Shown: in pieces, positions 58,336-64,000 of the stretch | How the letters are laid out: every line of letters begins with the position of its first letter | How positions within the stretch are numbered: position 1 is the first letter of the stretch | From: Paenibacillus_AB sp036577625 | GTDB lineage: Bacteria; Bacillota; Bacilli; Paenibacillales; NBRC-103111 | Assembly (NCBI RefSeq): GCF_036577625.1 | Contig: NZ_JARBDC010000001.1 | Coordinates: 1 to 64,000 of the forward strand | Direction of reading: 5' to 3' | DNA length: 64,000 bases | The notes under the pieces: model-generated | What the model saw: only the letters and a program-made list of their open reading frames with translations | Database searches by the model: none | Told to the model about the DNA's origin: nothing | Made by a program: the position numbers and the translations under genes

Positions 58336-58767
58336 TCACTTGTAGCCCGCGATCAAATCGGCGATCGTGCGCTGTTGAAGCTCGAATACGACCCGCTTTT
58401 GCCATTCTCCGGCGAACTTCGTAAAATAGCACTGCATCTCTTTCCCGAAAATGCCGTCCGACGTCGAATCGAGCAGCGCCTGCGAAAGAGGCTCGGACAG
58501 CTGGAGCGCCTCGTACACGTCCGCAAACGTAATTCGATTCGCCGGCCTCGCCAGCAAATAACCGCCGTCACGCCCTTCCTTGGCGACGACGAGGTCGTAT
58601 TTCGCCAGCTGGGCCATAATGCGCCGCAGCATCGTCGCTTGAGAATCCATCTTGACGGCGATTTCGCAGCTCGGACAGACGCCGTCGTGAATCGCCAAGA
58701 CGGCGAGCGATTGCAGCGCGTAACCGAACCATTTTGCGCTCGGACTGTCTTTCCGATTCGCTTCCAT
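58336..58767 (-). CDS. Rrf2-family transcriptional regulator
   Basis: A 143-residue Rrf2-type winged-helix regulator: YALQSLAVLAIHD, VKMDSQATMLRRIMAQLAKYDLVVAKEGRDGGYLLARPANRI. The cysteines (VCPSC near residue 34 and MQC near 110) could sense redox or metal rather than bind the usual three-Cys Fe-S cluster. ATG 58767 is 8 bases after GGAGG; a GTG nine bases earlier lies inside the site. It is encoded directly downstream of a nitroreductase gene with a terminator between, so it may respond to the same quinone or electrophile stress. Confidence 0.9.
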   Translation of the reverse strand: MEANRKDSPSAKWFGYALQSLAVLAIHDGVCPSCEIAVKMDSQATMLRRIMAQLAKYDLVVAKEGRDGGYLLARPANRITFADVYEALQLSEPLSQALLDSTSDGIFGKEMQCYFTKFAGEWQKRVVFELQQRTIADLIAGYK

Positions 58768-58850
58768 CTTCGCCACCTCCTTCTTCCTATATTGCCTGTT
58801 TTGGTGCGGTTTTGCAATCCGTAACGGACCGGAAGCCGCTTAAAACAATA

Positions 58851-58884
58851 AAACGGGCAAGCTTCGCGGAGCTTGATCCCGTTT
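58851..58884 (-). terminator. Terminator of the nitroreductase gene
   Basis: Minus-strand AAACGGG-CAAGCT/AGCTTG-CCCGTTT stem (58884-58851) followed by TATTG. Confidence 0.6.
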
Positions 58885-58894
58885 CGAAAAAAAC

Positions 58895-59563
58895 TTATCG
58901 CTGTTCCATCGAATCCCAGAAAACGACCTCGTCGAGCGGCAGCCGCGTCGTCGGATGTCCTTCCTTGGCCGCTTTGCCGAGCGCGATCAGCATGACCGGC
59001 ACGTAACGGTCGGGAACGCCGAACGCTTCGACGAATTTTTCCTTGTTATAGCCGCCCATCGGCACCGTATCGTACCCTTTCGCCTTGGCGGCGAGCATCA
59101 GCTGCATCGAGACGAGACCTCCGTCGACCTGTACGATGCTTTTGGCGACCGGCTCCGGGAGCGAGCCGTATATTTGAACGGTACGCTTGACGAAATCCGA
59201 CTTCACTTCCTCGCTCATATATCCGGCCGCAACCGCACTCGCATAAATCGACTCGGCTTTCTCGTAGCTTTTCAAATCGCCCAATACGGCGATTACGGCC
59301 GAGGCGTCGACGACCTGCTGCTGGTTGTTCGCGATCGGCAGCAGCTTCCGTTTCAGCTCGGCGTCGCGGATGACGAGAAAACGCCACGGCTGCAGGTTGG
59401 ACGAAGAAGGCGCCAATATCGCGGTTTGCAAAATGTCGCGCAATTCGTCTTCGGGAATCGTCCAATTCGGGTCATATACCCGAACCGACCGTCTTTCCTT
59501 TACTACTTGAAAAAAATCGGCATCCGCCCGGACTTGGCCGTCCGTCGTCATTTGAGTCGTCAT
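58895..59563 (-). CDS. Nitroreductase-family FMN enzyme
   Basis: A 222-residue FMN oxidoreductase. The start of the domain RRSVRVYDP, the flavin loop APSSSNLQPWRF, and MGGYNKEKFVEAFGVPDRYVPVMLIALGK near the end identify the family, which reduces quinones, nitro compounds or related electrophiles with NAD(P)H. ATG 59563 has GGAGG 8 bases upstream; the earlier in-frame region lacks a site. It is driven by a strong promoter at 59757-59785 with a structured leader. Confidence 0.9.
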   Translation of the reverse strand: MTTQMTTDGQVRADADFFQVVKERRSVRVYDPNWTIPEDELRDILQTAILAPSSSNLQPWRFLVIRDAELKRKLLPIANNQQQVVDASAVIAVLGDLKSYEKAESIYASAVAAGYMSEEVKSDFVKRTVQIYGSLPEPVAKSIVQVDGGLVSMQLMLAAKAKGYDTVPMGGYNKEKFVEAFGVPDRYVPVMLIALGKAAKEGHPTTRLPLDEVVFWDSMEQR

Positions 59564-59839
59564 CTTCCATTCCTCCCGAACTTTACTATGCATTTTTTTG
59601 TTACAGTAAAACCGACAAGCAGGCCTTTTTTCCCGCATTATTGATGAAAACTATGAAGATCGGCCCGGCTCATCGGCCGGTCGAATGCGACCGGTTCTTG
59701 CCGATCTTTTATTGTTTCCGAATCGGCCTCCGATTATACTGAACAAATCTAAGCACAGTATACGCATAAACTGTTTCTTTGTCAATCACAGTAATTCACA
59801 AATTCGCCTTTCGTTTTTCGTCCGCTTTTCGGATAAGGA
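59564..59839. other. Leader and control region of the nitroreductase gene
   Basis: Contains a 9-bp stem AAGATCGGC/GCCGATCTT (59656-59664, 59700-59708) enclosing CCGGTCG/CGACCGG (59677-59683, 59688-59694), a TTTACT/AGTAAA inverted repeat near 59586-59608, and the strong promoter with ACTGT repeats. No coding frame is seen. Confidence 0.55.
59757..59785 (-). promoter_or_regulatory. Strong sigma-A promoter of the nitroreductase gene
   Basis: Perfect -35 TTGACA (59785-59780), 17-bp spacer and -10 TATACT (59762-59757). ACTGT/ACAGT half-sites lie upstream of the -35, in the spacer and at the -10. Confidence 0.75.
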
Positions 59840-59868
59840 TTGCCGTACCTGTATTTAGCCTGTACAAT
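59840..59868 (+). promoter_or_regulatory. Promoter of the amidohydrolase gene
   Basis: -35 TTGCCG (59840-59845), 17-bp spacer, -10 TACAAT (59863-59868), 46 bases before the start codon at 59915. Confidence 0.55.
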
Positions 59869-59914
59869 AGCCTTGTTATCGATTTCCATCATCCGCAAAG
59901 CGAGGGGTCCGTCC

Positions 59915-60781
59915 ATGATTATCGACTGCCATAACCATCCCGACTGGTACGGCTATAACATCACCCGCTATTTGGAAAACATGAAGCAGTACAACATCGA
60001 CAAAACGTGGCTGCTCAGTTGGGAATGTCCGGACGACGAATACAATCCGGCCTACAAAAAAAACGTGCCCGACGCTTCGCTTCCGGACGGTCCGATTTCG
60101 TTCCGCCGCTGCGTCGCCTATGCCGAGCAATATCCGGACAAGTTCATCCTCGGCTACGCCCCCGATCCGCGCCGCCCGGACGCGATCGACAAGCTCGATC
60201 ACGCGATTCGGCTGTACGGCGTGCGCGTTTACGGCGAAATCAAGCTGCGCATGATGTATGATAACCCCGACGCCATCCGGCTGTTCCGCTTCTGCGGGGA
60301 GAAAGGGCTGCCCGTCACGGTCCATATCGATTACGAATTTGCGACCGGCTCCTCTTACCCGCGTCCGAACTGGTGGTACGGCGGCGGCATCGAAGCGTTC
60401 GAGCGGGCCGTCAAAGCTTGTCCGGACACGACGTTTCTAGGCCATGCGCCGGGCTTCTGGGCCCATATCTCCGGCGACGACCAGTACGACAAGGTGCCGT
60501 ATCCGACCGGCAAAGTCGTTCCGGGCGGCAAAGTGATCGAATTGCTGCGGAAATATCCGAACCTGTACTGCGACATTTCGGCCGGCTCGGGCGCCCGGGC
60601 GTTCAGCCGCGATCCCGAATTCGCGAAGTCGTTCGTGCTGGAATTCCAGGACCGCATCTTGTACGGACGCGACTATTTCGACAACGTGCACCAGGAAGTG
60701 CTCGAGTCGCTCGGCTTGCCCGAGGACGTGCTGGCCAAAATATACTCCGGCAACGCCTTGAAGCTCGTTCCTTTATCCTAA
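59915..60781 (+). CDS. Amidohydrolase-family (amidohydro_2) metal-dependent hydrolase
   Basis: A 288-residue TIM-barrel amidohydrolase. MIIDCHNHPDW carries the HxH metal motif, VTVHIDYEF and FLGHAPGFWAH further His ligands, and LYGRDYFDN the late Asp. Members include decarboxylases and lactonases of the amidohydro_2 type. ATG 59915 with GAGGGG upstream is chosen; the earlier open frame overlaps the promoter. It lies 51 bases before the phospholipase-C-like gene, so they are probably co-transcribed. The substrate is unknown. Confidence 0.85.
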   Translation: MIIDCHNHPDWYGYNITRYLENMKQYNIDKTWLLSWECPDDEYNPAYKKNVPDASLPDGPISFRRCVAYAEQYPDKFILGYAPDPRRPDAIDKLDHAIRLYGVRVYGEIKLRMMYDNPDAIRLFRFCGEKGLPVTVHIDYEFATGSSYPRPNWWYGGGIEAFERAVKACPDTTFLGHAPGFWAHISGDDQYDKVPYPTGKVVPGGKVIELLRKYPNLYCDISAGSGARAFSRDPEFAKSFVLEFQDRILYGRDYFDNVHQEVLESLGLPEDVLAKIYSGNALKLVPLS

Positions 60782-60832
60782 TACAATACGGTTATACCGT
60801 TACGTACAGGACAAAGGAGATTCGAAGGCCCG

Positions 60833-61783
60833 ATGCCCAACATCTGGACTCACTTTTTGTTCGGCCGCGAATTGGCGGACCGGGTCGGTTTCCAGGAAGC
60901 GTCCGCTACGCCGGAGCTGCTTCGGATATACCAATTCGGCTGCCAAGGGCCGGACTTCTTGTTTTATCACCGGTTTTTGCCGTGGCAGTCCGGAGCCGGC
61001 ATGCCCGAGCTTGGCGGCGCCATGCACAGCCGCGGCTGCGGACCGTTTCTGCTCGATTTGCTGGACGCCGTGCGGAGCAAGCCGCTGCGCTCGCCGGAGG
61101 CCGTTTACGCGCTCGGATTTTTGACCCATCACCTGTTGGACCGCAACGCTCATCCGTACGTGTTTTATGCATCGGGCTTCAAAAAGTGGAACCACCAGCG
61201 GTTTGAAATGATCGTCGACACGCTGGTCGCCCGCAAGCTGCTCGGTATCGGCACCTGGAATACGCCGGTCTGGAAAGAAATATACGTCGGCGACCGTTTG
61301 CCGGGCGAAACGGCTCTCATCCTCGACGCGCTCGCGCGCCGCCATTATCCCGAGCTTGCCGGGCGGTTCGGGCCGGACGACTGGAACGACGCTTATACCG
61401 ACATGATTCGCGCCCAAAAGCTGTTTCACGATCCGACGGGACTGAAAACGGCTTTAACCTTCGGCAAAATCGAGCCGTTCCGGTTCAAGCGGCGCCTGCC
61501 TCCGATCGATTATTTGAACGAGTCCAAGCGGGAATGGCTTCATCCGTCCGTAGCCGAAGAGAAGCATACCGAGAGCTTTTGGGAGCTGTGGGATCAGGCG
61601 ATGGACGACGGCATGGCCGTCATGAGCGCCGCGCTCGCTTATTGGGCCGATGCGGCCGGGGATGGAGCGGAAGCCGCCGACCGGCGAAGCCGGCTCGAAG
61701 CGTGCCTCGGCGACCGCTCTTACGAAACCGGCAAGCCGTGCGCCGAAGGACATCGCATCGTCCATGTCGACCCGATCATATGA
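60833..61783 (+). CDS. Zinc-dependent phospholipase-C-like protein
   Basis: A 316-residue protein of the zinc-dependent phospholipase C family. Its histidine pattern MPNIWTHFLFG (N-terminal W and H), GPDFLFYHRF, MHSRG, FLTHHLLDRNAHPYVFY with H-H-x-x-D-x-x-x-H matches the metal-binding helices of this family. No signal peptide is seen, so it is probably cytosolic. AAAGGAGA lies 12 bases before ATG 60833. Function is not known for the cytosolic members. Confidence 0.85.
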   Translation: MPNIWTHFLFGRELADRVGFQEASATPELLRIYQFGCQGPDFLFYHRFLPWQSGAGMPELGGAMHSRGCGPFLLDLLDAVRSKPLRSPEAVYALGFLTHHLLDRNAHPYVFYASGFKKWNHQRFEMIVDTLVARKLLGIGTWNTPVWKEIYVGDRLPGETALILDALARRHYPELAGRFGPDDWNDAYTDMIRAQKLFHDPTGLKTALTFGKIEPFRFKRRLPPIDYLNESKREWLHPSVAEEKHTESFWELWDQAMDDGMAVMSAALAYWADAAGDGAEAADRRSRLEACLGDRSYETGKPCAEGHRIVHVDPII

Positions 61784-61935
61784 AAAGACCTGAACAGGAC
61801 GCGCCGGGCGCCTTCTCCCGACTCGTTCTGTTTTCTTTTATTTTGCCGAGTCGAAGCATAGTCCGGAACGTTATCGGAAACAATGTCGCTAACCGATGTT
61901 AACGGATTTCCGTCCGAAAGGAGCGAACGTCCCGG

Positions 61936-62631
61936 ATGAGCGAGCCTAGGTTATACCGGCCCGGCCGCACACTGCTCGGTCCCGATATCCCGTTCCGGCG
62001 CAACCGGCTGCTCCAGTTATCCGCCGCCGTTTTTTCGCTGAATTGGATTTTCATGGGCATATGGCCGGTGCAGCGGTCGCTGTGGCTTGTCGAAAACTTG
62101 CTCGTCGTCGTTCTGGCCGTCGTTCTCGTCTGGACGTACCGGGCGTTCCGTTTTTCCAACCAGTCGTACTTGTTCATTATGCTGTTCCTCGTCCTGCACA
62201 CGTATGCGACCCATTATTCGTACGCGACGACGCCGATCGACGATTGGCTGAAAACGACGTTTCATACGAAACGAAGCTATTACGACCGGTTCGTTCATTT
62301 CGCGTTCGGCTTGCTCTGGATATACCCGATCGGCGAGCTGTACGTCCGCCTGGCCGGCAGGCGCGGCGCATGGCCTTACATCGTTCCGGTCGCAATCGCG
62401 ATGGGGCTGAGCGCCGTATTCGAAATAATCGAAGCGGCGGGCGCCCTCCTAACCGGACAAGGGCAAAACGACGGCGAATTCGTCGGGATGCAGGGCGACG
62501 TTTTCGACACGCAAAAAGATATGTTCGCCAATCTCGCCGGAGCGCTGCTTGCGGTCGGACTGCTTGCCTGGCGCCGACGAAGAAAACAGGAGGAGCCGCA
62601 ATTGGCGGCTTTCGCGCTGCCGCGAAAATAA
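61936..62631 (+). CDS. YjdF/DUF2238-family membrane protein
   Basis: A 231-residue integral membrane protein with about six helices. The DUF2238/YjdF signature is visible: LHTYATHYSYA, YDRFVHFAFGLLWIYP, FEIIEA, and FVGMQGDVFDTQKDMFANLAGALLA with conserved His, Asp and Glu that suggest an intramembrane metal or redox site. Function is unknown. AAAGGAG lies about 12 bases before ATG 61936. A strong terminator follows. Confidence 0.9.
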   Translation: MSEPRLYRPGRTLLGPDIPFRRNRLLQLSAAVFSLNWIFMGIWPVQRSLWLVENLLVVVLAVVLVWTYRAFRFSNQSYLFIMLFLVLHTYATHYSYATTPIDDWLKTTFHTKRSYYDRFVHFAFGLLWIYPIGELYVRLAGRRGAWPYIVPVAIAMGLSAVFEIIEAAGALLTGQGQNDGEFVGMQGDVFDTQKDMFANLAGALLAVGLLAWRRRRKQEEPQLAAFALPRK

Positions 62632-62640
62632 AATCGGACT

Positions 62641-62675
62641 AAAAAAACGCCGCTTCGCGGGAAACGGCGTTTTTT
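62641..62675 (+). terminator. Bidirectional terminator
   Basis: Arms AAAAAACGCCG and CGGCGTTTTTT (62642-62652, 62665-62675); serves the YjdF-type gene and the convergent MFS gene. Confidence 0.8.
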
Positions 62676-62702
62676 CATCCATGGGTTGACGGTCGTCTAC
62701 GT

Positions 62703-63974
62703 TTACGCGTGCGACGCTTCCGCTTCCGCCGCCCCTTTGCGCAAGTCGACCTTCGCCAGCAGCGCGATGCCGACGATGAAAAATACGACGAGCGCCAATA
62801 TGCCGAGACGGCTAGACCCGGTCGCGAGTCCTACGACCGAGAAGACGAACGGCCCGACGATGGCGGAAAATTTGCTCGATACGCTCAGAAAGCCGAAAAA
62901 CTCCGCCGGACGGTCCGCCGGCACGAGCCGGCTGTAGATCGACCGGGCGATCGCCTGGCTTCCCCCCTGCACCATCCCGACGACGAACGCGAGCGCGTAA
63001 AACTGCCACGTCTCCGTCATGAAAAATCCGAACACGACGATCAGCACGTACACGGCGAGCGATATGTAGAGCGACTGCTTCGACCCGAGCCGGTCCGCGA
63101 TTTTGCCGAACAGCAGCGTGAACGGGATGCCGACGAACTGCGTAATGACGAGCGCGGCGATCAAATGCGACGAGCCGAGACCGATCTCCGTGCCGTAAAT
63201 CGTCGCCATCGTAATGATCGTGCTGATGCCGTCGTTGAAAAACCAGTATGCGATCAAATATTTGAGCAGCTCCGGATATTTCGTAATCCGCTTGAACGTG
63301 CTCCAAATGCGCGAAAACCCGATAGCCGCGTATTGGAGCGCCGTATGCCGCGTTCCGTTTCGCTTGTCCTTCACCCGGCGAAACAGCGGCAGCGAAAACA
63401 GAAACCACCACAGCGCCACCGAGGCGAACGAAACATAGGTGCCGGCCAAGCTGCTCGGCAAGCCGAACCAGCCGGGCATCCGGATAAGCAGCAAATTGAC
63501 GACGAGCAGCACGCCGCCGCCGATATAGCCGAACGCGTAGCCTTTGGAGGAAACGGCGTCCCTTCGTTCCGGCTCGACGAGATCGTTCAGCAGCGAATCG
63601 TAAAACGCGTTGCCGCCGGAAAACCCGATCGTGCCGAGAATAAACAAAAAAGAAGCCAGCACGTAGTCGCCGCTGCCGACGAACACGAAGCAAAACGACG
63701 CCAGGATGCCCAAATACGAAAACAATCGCAAAAACCGGACCTTATATCCCGTATAATCCGCCACCGCTCCCAATACCGGCGTAAGGACCGCCACGATCAG
63801 CATCGCGATCGATTGCGTCATCCCCCAATACGAAGTCGCCGTCTGCTGGTTTGGCAGCGTCGAAGCCGCCACGTCGCTGTAAAAAATCGGCAGCACCGCC
63901 GCCATCATCGTCGTCGCGAACGCGGAGTTGGCCCAATCGTACATCACCCAAGCCCGCACCGATTGCCGATCCAT
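62703..63974 (-). CDS. MFS transporter, UMF1/Atg22-like family
   Basis: A 423-residue carrier with about 12 helices. The N-terminus VRAWVMYDWANSAF is the signature of the UMF1/Atg22 branch, thought to export amino acids or related small molecules. A second typical element is GNAFYDSLLNDLV and, in the second half, FGKIADRLGSKQ. AAAGGGG lies 7 bases before ATG 63974. It converges with the YjdF gene and begins close to the window edge, so its upstream context is not visible. Confidence 0.9.
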   Translation of the reverse strand: MDRQSVRAWVMYDWANSAFATTMMAAVLPIFYSDVAASTLPNQQTATSYWGMTQSIAMLIVAVLTPVLGAVADYTGYKVRFLRLFSYLGILASFCFVFVGSGDYVLASFLFILGTIGFSGGNAFYDSLLNDLVEPERRDAVSSKGYAFGYIGGGVLLVVNLLLIRMPGWFGLPSSLAGTYVSFASVALWWFLFSLPLFRRVKDKRNGTRHTALQYAAIGFSRIWSTFKRITKYPELLKYLIAYWFFNDGISTIITMATIYGTEIGLGSSHLIAALVITQFVGIPFTLLFGKIADRLGSKQSLYISLAVYVLIVVFGFFMTETWQFYALAFVVGMVQGGSQAIARSIYSRLVPADRPAEFFGFLSVSSKFSAIVGPFVFSVVGLATGSSRLGILALVVFFIVGIALLAKVDLRKGAAEAEASHA

Positions 63975-64000
63975 CGGAAATCCCCTTTCCGGCGAGCCGC

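Overview
The window looks like chromosomal DNA of a GC-rich, endospore-forming member of the Bacillota, most likely Paenibacillaceae (Paenibacillus or Cohnella type). The reasons are strong AGGAGG-like ribosome sites, many TTG and GTG starts, an alpha/beta-type small acid-soluble spore protein, class Ib ribonucleotide reductase, a Bacillus-style fad/etf beta-oxidation block, a YhfH-type zinc protein, LplB/LplC-type permeases and many LacI, AraC, RpiR and IclR regulators beside sugar enzymes. There are no rRNA or tRNA genes, no recognisable insertion sequence and no CRISPR array.

Layout. 1-9.5 kb: the N-terminal part of hrpB (cut by the window edge), a PilZ protein, a phasin-like protein followed by an AarF/UbiB kinase, a LacI regulator with a sugar-phosphate isomerase and a DegT-type aminotransferase, a spore SASP, a CBS-pair protein and a zinc-ribbon protein. 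9.5-13.5 kb: nrdIEF. Its promoter carries two NrdR-like boxes spaced 31 bp apart and is followed by a cobalamin riboswitch and hairpins that look like terminators. 13.6-29.4 kb: cysteine dioxygenase, an unusual SDR beside an orphan ABC ATPase, a Gfo/Idh oxidoreductase, an UPF0173 hydrolase, three very small proteins, a second DegT aminotransferase divergent from an AraC regulator, an RpiR/isomerase pair, an MFS carrier, HelD and a hemolysin-III protein.

29.4-38 kb: a tightly packed minus-strand cluster with a DSD1/D-threonine-aldolase-like PLP enzyme, RidA, an M20 peptidase, an M81 (MlrC-like) protein, a GSAM-like aminotransferase, an SDR, an IclR regulator and a fumarylacetoacetate-hydrolase-family enzyme. 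It reads as one catabolic route for an unusual amino acid or peptide-like compound and is the best candidate for an undescribed pathway. 38-42 kb: two LplC/LplB-type permeases without binding protein or ATPase, and a 565-residue polysaccharide-deacetylase-like protein. 42-43.7 kb: a gene-poor stretch with low-complexity repeats and one YhfH-type gene.

43.7-54 kb: fatty-acid beta-oxidation. A thioesterase, acyl-CoA dehydrogenase, thiolase, FadN and an Fe-S membrane reductase form one minus-strand operon, divergent from etfB-etfA. Electrons from the dehydrogenase would pass through EtfAB to the Fe-S reductase and the quinone pool. A diverged partial copy of the etfB 3' end lies between etfB and etfA. 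54-64 kb: an SGNH hydrolase, an M20 amidohydrolase, an M42 aminopeptidase, a 50-residue protein, an esterase, an Rrf2 regulator with a nitroreductase, an amidohydrolase/phospholipase-C-like/YjdF series and an Atg22-type MFS carrier.

Coding calls rest on reading the translated sequence and recognising family motifs; no database search was possible. Starts were chosen from ribosome-site spacing.
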